From Caldisericota bacterium (GTDB taxonomy: Bacteria; Caldisericota; Caldisericia; Caldisericales; Caldisericaceae): a stretch of DNA of 16,972 nt. Under the pieces are notes generated by a model. It was not told the DNA's origin, did not search any database, and saw only the letters and a list, made by a program, of their open reading frames with translations. The stretch spans positions 1 to 16,972 of the forward strand of contig DAOWNX010000006.1 of the NCBI GenBank assembly GCA_030642335.1. Direction: 5' to 3'. Position 1 is the stretch's first letter; every line of letters begins with the position of its first letter. This document shows, piece by piece, positions 1-6,777 of this stretch. The position numbers and the translations under genes are program-made.

Positions 1-471
1 CCCATAGCAGACCTTACCGGATATATTACTGAAGGGCAAATATTTCTTAGTAGAAATCTGTTTCAGCAGGCAATTTATCCTCCAATTGATGTATTACCTT
101 CTTTGTCGCGATTGAAGGACAAAGGGATTGGTAAAGGAAAAACACGTGAAGATCATGCTGATGTGTTGAATCAGCTTTTTGCTGCATATGCAAGAGGAAG
201 GGAAGTGCGAGAACTTGCGGTTGTGTTAGGAGAATCTGCTCTTACAAAAACTGACCTTATCTTTGTTCGTTTTGCAGATGAATTTGAACAGAAGTTTGTG
301 AAACAAGGCGAATATGAAAACAGATCAATTGAAGAAACGCTTGATATAGGTTGGCGTTTGCTTTCAATGTTCCCCGTGGGAGAATTAAAGCGAATCAGAC
401 CTGAATATATTGAAAAATATTTGAGTAGATACACAACACCTAAGGAGGGTGATACAAAGAATGCGGATTAA
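1..471 (+). CDS. atpB: V/A-type ATP synthase subunit B, C-terminal part (5' truncated by window)
   Basis: The reading frame is open from base 1 and gives the last 156 residues; the family is usually about 460 residues, so roughly two thirds lies outside the window. Subunit B is the non-catalytic nucleotide-binding-fold subunit of the V1/A1 head, which couples ATP hydrolysis or synthesis to H+ or Na+ movement across the membrane. Recognisable family blocks are LTGYITEGQI, the run YPPIDVLPSLSRL, GIGKGKTREDH, and the end blocks RSIEETLDIGW and GELKRIRPEYIEKY. The final residues after KYLSRY are a short polar tail. The gene overlaps the next one (subunit D) by 11 nt, as expected for an ntp/atp operon. 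The internal ATG/TTG codons around base 103 are not the start, because conserved family sequence continues upstream to the window edge. Confidence 0.96.
   Translation, partial: PIADLTGYITEGQIFLSRNLFQQAIYPPIDVLPSLSRLKDKGIGKGKTREDHADVLNQLFAAYARGREVRELAVVLGESALTKTDLIFVRFADEFEQKFVKQGEYENRSIEETLDIGWRLLSMFPVGELKRIRPEYIEKYLSRYTTPKEGDTKNAD
442..449 (+). promoter_or_regulatory. Ribosome binding site for V-ATPase subunit D
   Basis: AAGGAGGG lies inside the last codons of subunit B, 11 nt before the ATG at 461. An in-frame GTG at 449 overlaps the end of this site and is too close to be its start. This decides the start in favour of ATG 461. Confidence 0.75.
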
Positions 472-1081
472 TGTAAATCCTACTCGAATGGAGCTTCTCC
501 GGCTTAAAGAGAGATATGTTTTTGCAAAGAGAGGACATAAGCTTTTAAAAGATAAGCTTGAAGGACTTATGCGTGATTTTTTGGATGTTGCAAATAAGTT
601 TATAGAAAATAGGAAAGAATTCGATGAGAAGTTTATGCATCTACAGCGCAATTTTTATGTTTCAGTGGCAGATATTTCCACAGATGAACTGTTTTCTCTA
701 TTACTTGGTAGTAGTTTTTCAGTAGATATGACGGTGGAAGAGGAATCGGTTATGAATGTAAAATTCCCTGTGTTTAAAGAAAAAGAAGAAGGCGTTCCTT
801 ATTCTTACCCAATCACTTTTACTCATGAAGAAATAGATATTGTTTTTAAAGAAATGAAAAAAATCCTTAAAGAAATTATTACTCTTTCTTCTGTTGAAAG
901 AGAATTGTATTGTATCGCTGAGGAAATTTCAAAAACACGCAGAAGAGTTAATGCGCTTGAATACATTATGATACCTGATCTTGAAGAGACAATTAAATAT
1001 ATTTCAGGTAAATTGGAAGAAATGGAAAGAGACAATATAGCTCGTTTACTTAAAATAAAGGATACAATAAGAAGTCACTGA
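461..1081 (+). CDS. atpD: V/A-type ATP synthase subunit D (central stalk)
   Basis: This 206-residue protein begins MRINVNPTRMELLRLK, which matches the usual start of V/A-ATPase subunit D, and that family is typically 200-220 residues. Subunit D is the long antiparallel coiled-coil rotor shaft inside the A3B3 head. The sequence shows the expected two-ended pattern. The N-terminal helix runs to about residue 60 and is rich in K/R/E. A less conserved middle follows. A C-terminal helix carries the family signature SKTRRRVNALEYIMIPDLEE around residues 156-175. The start is ATG 461 because it follows an excellent Shine-Dalgarno and matches family starts; GTG 449 would add four residues. It overlaps subunit B by 11 nt and shares one base with the next gene (TGATG). 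Confidence 0.94.
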   Translation: MRINVNPTRMELLRLKERYVFAKRGHKLLKDKLEGLMRDFLDVANKFIENRKEFDEKFMHLQRNFYVSVADISTDELFSLLLGSSFSVDMTVEEESVMNVKFPVFKEKEEGVPYSYPITFTHEEIDIVFKEMKKILKEIITLSSVERELYCIAEEISKTRRRVNALEYIMIPDLEETIKYISGKLEEMERDNIARLLKIKDTIRSH

Positions 1082-1608
1082 TGAAAATATTGAAAGTTAA
1101 GAAAATATGTGCTGGCAGGCTCCTTACTCTTTATAATAGAACTGTTCAACACGATGACGGTACTGTGTGGGAGCGAGAAGTGGTGAGTTATGGTGGAGAT
1201 GCTTCGGCAATAGTCGCTGAATACAACGGAAATATTATTCTTGTATCACAATTTAGGCCAGCTGTAGATGAAGAGCTTTTGGAAAGACCTGCAGGAAGGA
1301 TTGAAAAGGGTGAGCTTCCAGAGGAAGCTGCTATAAGAGAGCTGGAGGAAGAAGTAGGTATTATTCCTCAAAATATAAAAAAGATTGCGGAATTTTACTC
1401 AAGCCCTGGTTTTGTAGATGAAAAAATGTACCTTTTTTATGCAGATCAGTTTAAACAAGGCAGTGTACACCTTGATGCGGGCGAAGATTTATCTGTAAAA
1501 CTTTTACCTGTTTCAGAAGTGGGTGATTATTTAAGTACAAATAAAATCAAGGATGCTAAAACATACTTAGGACTCTTGTACTGGAAGGTGATGAAAGGAA
1601 ATGAATAA
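1081..1608 (+). CDS. Nudix hydrolase, ADP-ribose pyrophosphatase type
   Basis: A 175-residue protein with a perfect Nudix box (G-x5-E-x7-REU-x-EE-x-G-U) at residues 72-94, including GRIEKGE and RELEEEVGI. The box glutamates bind the Mg2+ or Mn2+ that activates water for cleavage of a nucleoside diphosphate linked to X. A proline (SPG, P109) lies 15 residues after the box, a spacing typical of ADP-ribose pyrophosphatases (NudF group), which give AMP and ribose 5-phosphate. The N-terminal domain (about residues 1-45) resembles the dimerisation domain of that group. It is probably cytosolic with a housekeeping role in clearing ADP-ribose or related metabolites. It is translationally coupled to subunit D (TGATG) and overlaps the next gene by 8 nt. 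Substrate assignment rests on motif spacing only; other nucleotide sugars are possible. Confidence 0.9.
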   Translation: MKILKVKKICAGRLLTLYNRTVQHDDGTVWEREVVSYGGDASAIVAEYNGNIILVSQFRPAVDEELLERPAGRIEKGELPEEAAIRELEEEVGIIPQNIKKIAEFYSSPGFVDEKMYLFYADQFKQGSVHLDAGEDLSVKLLPVSEVGDYLSTNKIKDAKTYLGLLYWKVMKGNE

Positions 1609-2518
1609 AAATACTTTAAAAGAAAATGTAAATTTGTTTTTGGAACACCTTTCTTTTGATAAAAAAATAGCAGCTAACACTGTTTATGCTTACACTAATG
1701 ATCTTGCAAAATTTTTACACTTTGTTGAAAAAAGTGGAGTAACAAAATGGAGCGCGGTTGATAATAAATTTATCGAGCGCTATTTAAACAAGCTTAAGAA
1801 AGATATGAGCGAGGCAAGCGTTAAACGAAATATTGCAAGCTTAAAAAAGCTTTATAAATATTTATATGAGAGAAAATTAATAGAAAAAAGGGATTTTAGA
1901 AAAATAAGATATTTTAAGAATGAGTTGCAATCTTATCCAGAAGTGCTTACTGTTCGTGAGGTTAAATTAATGACCGATGCAGCTAAAGGTCGAGGGTTTC
2001 TTGGAGTGCGGGACAAAGCAATGCTTCTTTTTCTTTATAGCGCAGGAGCTAAAGCATCCGAGGTGTGTGTAGCAAAGGTTAGTGATCTCGATTTGAAAAA
2101 CCATTTGTTTATTTGCAGGAATCATATTGGCAAACGAGAGGTTCCTTTTTGTGAAGAATTAATTCCTTTTTTGAAAGATTATCTTAAAACAAGGGAAAGG
2201 ATTCTTGTAAAACTGAAGAAAAAGGATTCAGGGTATCTCTTTTTGAATCGAAGTGGCGACAAATTAACGAGGCAAAGTATATATCTTTTAGTAAAGAAAT
2301 ATGCAAAGGAAGCTGACATAAGCAAGAAAGTAACACCTCACACACTCAGGCATTCGATTACTTCCCATCTTTTTTTCTTTGGTAATGCAGATCTTGATGA
2401 AGTGAAGAGGATTTTTGGGTATACTACTACTCCACTCGTTTTGAAACATACAGTGTTTTCAGAAGAAGATACAGATTTTGTTTATCTTAAGAACCACCCA
2501 GCTTTTAAGCATAGATAG
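1601..2518 (+). CDS. XerC/XerD-like tyrosine recombinase homologue with degenerate active site
   Basis: A 305-residue protein, the normal length for XerC/XerD, with no frameshift. Residues 1-90 look like the SAM-like core-binding domain (LFLEHLSFDKKIAANTVYAY; SVKRNIASLKKLYKYLYE). Residues 112-305 look like the catalytic domain. The box II pair is kept (HTLRH, H247 and R250). The box I arginine is lysine (AGAKASEV, K151 where Xer has LR-SE). The box III histidine is tyrosine (FGY, Y274). The nucleophilic tyrosine is histidine (H283, codon CAT at 2447-2449). The alignment around the nucleophile needs no gap: there are 13 residues from H283 to the VY of VYLKNHPAFK, as in Xer proteins from their Tyr to VYDAAHPRA. 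Strand cleavage is therefore unlikely. A structural or regulatory DNA-binding role, or partnership with an active Xer elsewhere, is an inference. The ATG at 1601 follows AAGGTG at 1585-1590. The gene is embedded in an operon, with overlaps on both sides. Confidence 0.87.
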   Translation: MNKNTLKENVNLFLEHLSFDKKIAANTVYAYTNDLAKFLHFVEKSGVTKWSAVDNKFIERYLNKLKKDMSEASVKRNIASLKKLYKYLYERKLIEKRDFRKIRYFKNELQSYPEVLTVREVKLMTDAAKGRGFLGVRDKAMLLFLYSAGAKASEVCVAKVSDLDLKNHLFICRNHIGKREVPFCEELIPFLKDYLKTRERILVKLKKKDSGYLFLNRSGDKLTRQSIYLLVKKYAKEADISKKVTPHTLRHSITSHLFFFGNADLDEVKRIFGYTTTPLVLKHTVFSEEDTDFVYLKNHPAFKHR

Positions 2519-3390
2519 TGTTCTATTTTTCATACCAGATAGCATTATTTGCATTGTTTTTAGTTTCTCATCTTTCTGTAAAAGCGTGTTATTGGATTAG
2601 TAATTTTTTTGCTACATTGAGTTTTCTTTTGTTTTATAAACAAAGAAGAAGGGTTTTTAAGAATTTAAGGTGCATCTTAAGAAGTGAAGATGGAAAGAAG
2701 ATAAGAAGTGTGGCCTTCAATCTTTATAAGAATTTTGTAGCAAATATAGTTGATTATCTTTTATTATTCACGCATGAAAAAAAATGGATTGAAGATAGAT
2801 TTATTGTAGATGAAGTGGATGAAAAGCTGAAAGAGCTTGCTTCACATAAAAAAGGAATCATTATTGCTACTGCGCATCTTGGAAATTGGGAAGCTGCAGG
2901 TTTTATCCTTGGGTATATGGGTTATCGTGCGCATGGTATTGGACTTCCTCAGCCTGATGAAAGAATGGAAAATTTGTATAAAAAAATGAGAGAAAAAGGC
3001 AATGTTATTGTTCACCCATTTCCCGGAGGAGTTATTGGAGTGTATAAAGCTTTAAAAAACAATGAAGTTGCTTCAATAGTGAGTGATAGAGATATTAATA
3101 AGGATGGGATCAAAACAAGATTTTTTGGTAAATGTGTGACATTTCCCAGAGGAGCAGCTCTTCTTGCATACAGGACGGGGGCAAGAAGTGTTTTTGGATT
3201 TGCTGTAAAAGAAAAAGGAAAGTATAAAGCACGTATTAGTCCTGAAATTATTATTGACAGAAGCAAAGGAGAAAAAGCGTTTATAGAAGAATATGTAAAA
3301 GAATTTGCATTACTACTGGAAGAATATGTTAAAAAGTTTCCAGATCATTGGTATCATTTTTTTGATTATTTTGAGGAGTACAAATGTTAA
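2518..3390 (+). CDS. Lysophospholipid acyltransferase family protein (LpxL/HtrB-like)
   Basis: A 290-residue protein of the LPLAT superfamily, close to the LpxL/HtrB length of about 300. The first 40 residues hold hydrophobic stretches that would anchor it to the inner face of the membrane, followed by a basic run (KQRRRVFKNL). The catalytic HX4E motif is present (H120-LGNW-E125). Further family blocks are SDRD near 189-192, FFG then FPRGAALLAYRTGA at 209-222, and the aromatic end PDHWYHFFDYF. Such enzymes transfer an acyl chain to a glycolipid or lysolipid. The specific acceptor cannot be read from the sequence; lipid A is not implied. The start is a GTG overlapping the recombinase stop (TAGTG), without an obvious Shine-Dalgarno, so it probably depends on translational coupling. 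The next gene is a glycosyltransferase, which supports a joint role in glycolipid assembly. Confidence 0.88.
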   Translation: MFYFSYQIALFALFLVSHLSVKACYWISNFFATLSFLLFYKQRRRVFKNLRCILRSEDGKKIRSVAFNLYKNFVANIVDYLLLFTHEKKWIEDRFIVDEVDEKLKELASHKKGIIIATAHLGNWEAAGFILGYMGYRAHGIGLPQPDERMENLYKKMREKGNVIVHPFPGGVIGVYKALKNNEVASIVSDRDINKDGIKTRFFGKCVTFPRGAALLAYRTGARSVFGFAVKEKGKYKARISPEIIIDRSKGEKAFIEEYVKEFALLLEEYVKKFPDHWYHFFDYFEEYKC

Positions 3391-4052
3391 TAGCTGTTAT
3401 TCCTGCTTATAATGAAGAAAAAAATATAAGGGATGTAGTTAAAAGAACTCTACAGCATACAGATTTTGTTATTGTAGTAGATGACGGATCTAAGGATAAT
3501 ACAAGCGAAGAAGCCAGGCAAGGCGGTGCGTTTGTTATAAGGAATAAAGTGAATAAGGGGAAAGCAGGAGCAATGAATGTTGGTTTTAAGTATGCACTTA
3601 AAAAGGACGCAGATTTTATTGTTGTTTTAGATGCTGATGGCCAGCATGATCCTGATGAAATTCCTCTGTTTGTGAATAAAACGCATGAAGGTTTTGATCT
3701 CGTAGTGGGAGCAAGAAGATTTGATAGAAAGCTTATGCCAGCAAGTAGAATACTTGCCAATACTTTTTCTTCTTTTCTTACCTCTCTCGTTACTTGCACA
3801 AAAATTTTGGATAGTCAGTCGGGTTATAGAGTTATTCGGAGAAGTGTACTTGAAAAAATATGCTTTACTTCTAGCAGATATCAAATAGAAACAGAAATGC
3901 TTATAAAAGCCGCAAGATGTGGATTTAAAATATGTTTTGTTCCCATTAAAACAATATATATATACCAGGCACAAAGTAAGATTAATCAGCTTGTTGACCC
4001 TGCAAGATTTGTGTTTCTTGTGGTAAAGTTATTTTTCTGGAGGTGCAAATGA
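3384..4052 (+). CDS. Family 2 glycosyltransferase (dolichyl-phosphate mannosyltransferase-like)
   Basis: A 222-residue GT-A fold glycosyltransferase. It begins MLIAVIPAYNEE, the usual GT2 first strand. VVDDGSKDNT at 31-40 supplies the nucleotide-binding aspartates D33/D34. VLDADGQHDPDE at 81-92 is the DxD-type metal site (D83, D85). SGYRVIRR near 146-153 is also a DPM1/GtrB-family block. The C-terminal end (FVFLVVKLFFW, about 209-219) is hydrophobic and may attach it to the membrane. It probably moves a sugar from a nucleotide sugar to a lipid carrier or glycolipid; donor and acceptor are unknown. GAGGAG at 3373-3378 is its Shine-Dalgarno, inside the acyltransferase gene, which it overlaps by 7 nt. 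It overlaps the next gene by 4 nt (ATGA). Confidence 0.92.
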   Translation: MLIAVIPAYNEEKNIRDVVKRTLQHTDFVIVVDDGSKDNTSEEARQGGAFVIRNKVNKGKAGAMNVGFKYALKKDADFIVVLDADGQHDPDEIPLFVNKTHEGFDLVVGARRFDRKLMPASRILANTFSSFLTSLVTCTKILDSQSGYRVIRRSVLEKICFTSSRYQIETEMLIKAARCGFKICFVPIKTIYIYQAQSKINQLVDPARFVFLVVKLFFWRCK

Positions 4053-5266
4053 GAGAAATACTTGATTTGCATGTGCATTCACGCTTTAGCCGTGCAACAA
4101 GCAAAAACATAAGTATAGAAGGCATGGCAGAATGGGCAAAGAAGAAAGGGATTACTATTCTTGGAACAGGGGACATTACTCACCCAGAGTGGATGAAAGA
4201 GATTAAAACAAAGCTTATAGATTTGAAAAACGGATTATTTGAATTTGGTGGCGTAAAATTTATTCTTTCGGGTGAGATAAATATTGTTTTTAATGGGGGC
4301 GGTAAATTGAGAAAAATACACCTTCTTCTTACTGTACCGTCTTTTGATTTGTTGGATGTTTTGAATGCAGAACTTGCGCGTTTTGGTAATCTTCGTTCTG
4401 ATGGACGTCCTACGATTTTTATCTCCGGAGAGAAGCTTTTAAAACTAATTTCTTCTATATCAGATAAAATTTTTGTTATTCCTGCGCATGTTTGGACACC
4501 ATGGTTTGGGCTATTTGGCTCAAAATCTGGTTTTGATGGAATTAAAGATTGTTTTGGCGATGAAACTTATAAAATTTTTGCATTGGAAACAGGATTAAGT
4601 TCTGACCCTTACATGAATTATCTTGTGCGGGACATTGACCGTTTTACAATGATTTCTAATTCCGATGCTCATTCTTTGGAAAACCTTGGCAGAGAAGCAA
4701 ATGTGATGGAGAACGTTTATTCTTATGAAGAAATTTTTACCGCAATTAAGAATAAGGATATGAAAAAGTTTCTTTTCACGATTGAGTTTTTCCCTGAGGA
4801 AGGTAAGTATTTTGGCGACGGCCATAGGAAGTGTGGAGTGCATTTTGTGCCAGAAGATGGGAAAAAGATTCTTTGCCCTGTTTGTGGCAAACCTCTTACT
4901 TATGGAGTTTTTCATAGGGTAATGGATCTTGCGGGATGGAAGAAAGAAGAGAGGAATGATGGAAAAATTCCATTTATGCATATCATTCCACTCAAAGAAA
5001 TTATCTCACAGGTTTTACAAAAAGGGAAAGGAACAAAAGCAGTTGAGAGAGAATATCAAAATGTGTTGAATGAATTAAACACAGAATTTGATGCCTTGAT
5101 TTTTAAAAGCGAAAGAGTTTTGTTCGATAAAATTAATGTAAATGTAGCAAAGGCTATCGTTGCGATGCGTAACGAGAATGTAGTAAAACAAGTTGGATAT
5201 GACGGAGAATATGGCAAATTAACAATAAACATGGAAGGAGAACAACAAGTTGGATTATTTAATTGA
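4049..5266 (+). CDS. Endonuclease Q-like PHP-domain nuclease with zinc motif (COG1379 type)
   Basis: A 405-residue protein with a PHP metal-dependent phosphoesterase domain followed by a zinc-binding segment, the layout of endonuclease Q. Candidate metal ligands appear in order: DLHVHS (H8, H10), GDITHPEW (D42, H45), GEIN (E76), IHLL (H91), PAHVWTPWF (H147) and NSDAH (D206, H208). The zinc part has GHRKCGV (C262), CPVCG (C276, C279) and GVFHRV (H289). Known EndoQ enzymes nick DNA 5' of deaminated bases (uracil, hypoxanthine, xanthine) and abasic sites, and were described from Thermococcales, some methanogens and a few bacteria. The C-terminal third ends with GYDGEYGKL, also family-like. ATG 4049 is chosen: GGAGG at 4039-4043 lies 5 nt upstream, whereas the GTG at 4043 overlaps that site. 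It overlaps moaA by 17 nt. Activity is inferred from family resemblance, not shown. Confidence 0.85.
   Translation: MREILDLHVHSRFSRATSKNISIEGMAEWAKKKGITILGTGDITHPEWMKEIKTKLIDLKNGLFEFGGVKFILSGEINIVFNGGGKLRKIHLLLTVPSFDLLDVLNAELARFGNLRSDGRPTIFISGEKLLKLISSISDKIFVIPAHVWTPWFGLFGSKSGFDGIKDCFGDETYKIFALETGLSSDPYMNYLVRDIDRFTMISNSDAHSLENLGREANVMENVYSYEEIFTAIKNKDMKKFLFTIEFFPEEGKYFGDGHRKCGVHFVPEDGKKILCPVCGKPLTYGVFHRVMDLAGWKKEERNDGKIPFMHIIPLKEIISQVLQKGKGTKAVEREYQNVLNELNTEFDALIFKSERVLFDKINVNVAKAIVAMRNENVVKQVGYDGEYGKLTINMEGEQQVGLFN
5235..5240 (+). promoter_or_regulatory. Ribosome binding site fixing the moaA TTG start
   Basis: AAGGAG lies within the last codons of the endonuclease gene, 9 nt before TTG 5250. 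No in-frame ATG nearby would keep the family N-terminus, so this site supports TTG as the start. Confidence 0.7.
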
Positions 5267-6224
5267 TCGGTTTAATCGTAAAATAACTTATATACGGTTT
5301 TCTGTTACTTCAAAGTGCAATTTTAATTGCATGTACTGTGTTTCGCACATTGATGAAGGTGAGAAAACGGAAGAATTTACTAAGGATGATATGGCATTTT
5401 TATTCCGTATAGTGTCTAAATTAGGAATTGAAAAAGTGAGAATTACAGGTGGAGAACCTTTACTTCGCAAAGACATTATTGATATTGTGCGAAGTGCCAG
5501 TATTAATAAAGACATAAACGAAATTGTTTTGACTACTAATGGGTCTTTGTTGAGACAGCTTGCTCAACCTCTAAAGGATGCAGGGCTTACACGTGTAAAT
5601 ATTAGCCTGGATACTTTGCGGAGAGAAGTGTTTAAGAAAATTACGCAGAGAGATTTTTTTGAAAATGTGATAGATGGAATAAACGCATCTATTAATGTTG
5701 GCCTTACTCCACTGAAAATTAACACTGTCTTGATGAAGGGGATAAATGAAGAAGATATTATTTCTATTGCCGAACTTTCTTTAAAATATCCTGTTATCAT
5801 ACGCTTTATTGAGCTTATGCCCGTAGGAAATAATGGTTTTTGGAAGGATCATTATATGAGCTTTGCAGAAGCATTAGATATAATAAAGAGAAAATATGAG
5901 TTAAGTGTAAGTGAAGGGGCCAAAGGCGAGGTTGCAGATTATTATAAAATTGTAAGGAGTGGGGGGAAAATAGGTTTTATTACTCCTGTAAGCCAGCACT
6001 TTTGTGATACTTGCAATAGAATTCGTATTACTGCAACGGGCAAGATATATCCTTGCCTCTTTTCCAAGGAAAGTATTGATATATGGAAAGCGGTTAAATT
6101 ACAAGACAGAAACGAGTTGATTAAACTTATTAAAAAATCTGTTGAAATTAAACCTGTAGGACACGGTGCTATTGGAAAAGATGATAAACAGTTCATTAAA
6201 AATATGAAAGAATTAGGAGGATGA
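5250..6224 (+). CDS. moaA: GTP 3',8-cyclase MoaA (molybdenum cofactor biosynthesis)
   Basis: A 324-residue radical SAM enzyme that, with MoaC, makes cyclic pyranopterin monophosphate from GTP, the first step of molybdopterin synthesis. The N-terminal 4Fe-4S motif CNFNCMYC gives C23, C27 and C30. The SAM-binding TGGEPLLR is at 66-73, and VNISLDTL lies near 116-123. The second, substrate-binding cluster is C252, C255 and C269 (FCDTCNRIR, then PC). The protein ends in the double glycine (ELGG) required in this family for radical chemistry. Length agrees with MoaA (about 320-340). The start is TTG, supported by AAGGAG 9 nt upstream and by the expected sequence DRFNRKITYIRFSVT. The last two glycine codons are also the Shine-Dalgarno of moaC. 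Other Moco genes (moaD, moaE, moeA, mogA) are not in this window. Confidence 0.96.
   Translation: MDYLIDRFNRKITYIRFSVTSKCNFNCMYCVSHIDEGEKTEEFTKDDMAFLFRIVSKLGIEKVRITGGEPLLRKDIIDIVRSASINKDINEIVLTTNGSLLRQLAQPLKDAGLTRVNISLDTLRREVFKKITQRDFFENVIDGINASINVGLTPLKINTVLMKGINEEDIISIAELSLKYPVIIRFIELMPVGNNGFWKDHYMSFAEALDIIKRKYELSVSEGAKGEVADYYKIVRSGGKIGFITPVSQHFCDTCNRIRITATGKIYPCLFSKESIDIWKAVKLQDRNELIKLIKKSVEIKPVGHGAIGKDDKQFIKNMKELGG
6215..6220 (+). promoter_or_regulatory. Ribosome binding site of moaC inside the moaA Gly-Gly codons
   Basis: AGGAGG falls across the codons for the last two residues of MoaA (TTA GGA GGA TGA), 11 nt before the moaC ATG at 6232. The ATG at 6221 reaches a stop after four codons, so it is not the start. 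Confidence 0.7.
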
Positions 6225-6231
6225 TTGAAAA

Positions 6232-6699
6232 ATGAGTCAAATAGATAAAGATGGGCATGTAAGAATGGTGAATGTCACTGAAAAAAGAGAAACCATTAGA
6301 TTTGCCAGGGGGCATGCTCGAATAAAAATGCGTAAAGATGTTTTAGATGTGGTAATTGCTGGAGAAGTTAAAAAAGGCGATGTGCTGAGTGCTGCGAAAA
6401 TTGCTGGTATTCTTGCAGCTAAAAAAACAGGAGAATTGATTCCTCTCTGTCATCCGTTAAACATTACGCATTTGGACGTTTCTTTTAAAATTCTTGAAAA
6501 TCCTTCTGCCATTGAAATTGAAGCAACTGCTGAACTTGTAGGAAGAACAGGTGTGGAGATGGAAGTTTTAACTGCAGTATCTGTTGCTGCACTTACTATA
6601 TATGATATGTGCAAGTCGATGGATAGAGAAATGAAAATTGACGAGATTTATCTCATTGAAAAATTTGGTGGGGAAAGCGGCCATTTTATAAAAAAATAA
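6232..6699 (+). CDS. moaC: Cyclic pyranopterin monophosphate synthase MoaC
   Basis: A 155-residue protein matching MoaC (usually about 155-165). It converts the 3',8-cyclo-GTP product of MoaA to cyclic pyranopterin monophosphate and normally works as a hexamer. The conserved blocks are MVNVTEK near the start, LIPLCHPL at 69-76, and GRTGVEMEVLTAVSVAALTI from 104. IYDMCKSMD follows, with D125 and K128 corresponding to the active-site Asp and Lys of E. coli MoaC. The end GGESGHF corresponds to the usual GG-SG segment. It follows moaA by 7 nt, with its Shine-Dalgarno inside moaA. It is the last gene of the upstream unit: the next 78 nt hold a new promoter. Confidence 0.96.
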   Translation: MSQIDKDGHVRMVNVTEKRETIRFARGHARIKMRKDVLDVVIAGEVKKGDVLSAAKIAGILAAKKTGELIPLCHPLNITHLDVSFKILENPSAIEIEATAELVGRTGVEMEVLTAVSVAALTIYDMCKSMDREMKIDEIYLIEKFGGESGHFIKK

Positions 6700-6714
6700 C
6701 GAAAAACTTTTTGC

Positions 6715-6742
6715 TTGACATAAAATAAAAAGATGGTAAACT
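6715..6742 (+). promoter_or_regulatory. Sigma-70-type promoter of rpoB
   Basis: TTGACA at 6715-6720 and TAAACT at 6737-6742 are separated by 16 nt. TGG just before the -10 makes it an extended -10 (TGn). Transcription should start near 6749, giving a leader of about 30 nt ending in AAGGAGGG at 6767-6774 before the rpoB ATG. The stretch TTTTGCTTGACA (6709-6720) is repeated exactly at the rpsL promoter. No terminator for the upstream operon is evident in the gap. Confidence 0.8.
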
Positions 6743-6777
6743 ATTTCTTTGCTGTGTTTTCAGAAGAAGGAGGGTAA

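Noticed and set aside
449..460. GTG 449 as an earlier start of V-ATPase subunit D
   Set aside because: It overlaps its own would-be ribosome binding site and adds four residues not seen at family N-termini; ATG 461 fits better.
1601..2518. The Xer-like gene as a pseudogene or mobile element integrase
   Set aside because: The frame is intact and full length with overlaps to both neighbours. There is no tRNA, direct repeat or cargo boundary nearby, so neither decay nor a mobile element is supported.
4043..4048. GTG 4043 as an earlier start of the endonuclease Q-like gene
   Set aside because: It overlaps the GGAGG site; ATG 4049 has proper spacing and begins two residues later.
6688..6714. A-rich and T-rich runs after moaC as a possible terminator
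   Set aside because: There is no GC stem; the A and T runs are short and the T-run leads directly into the rpoB -35 element.
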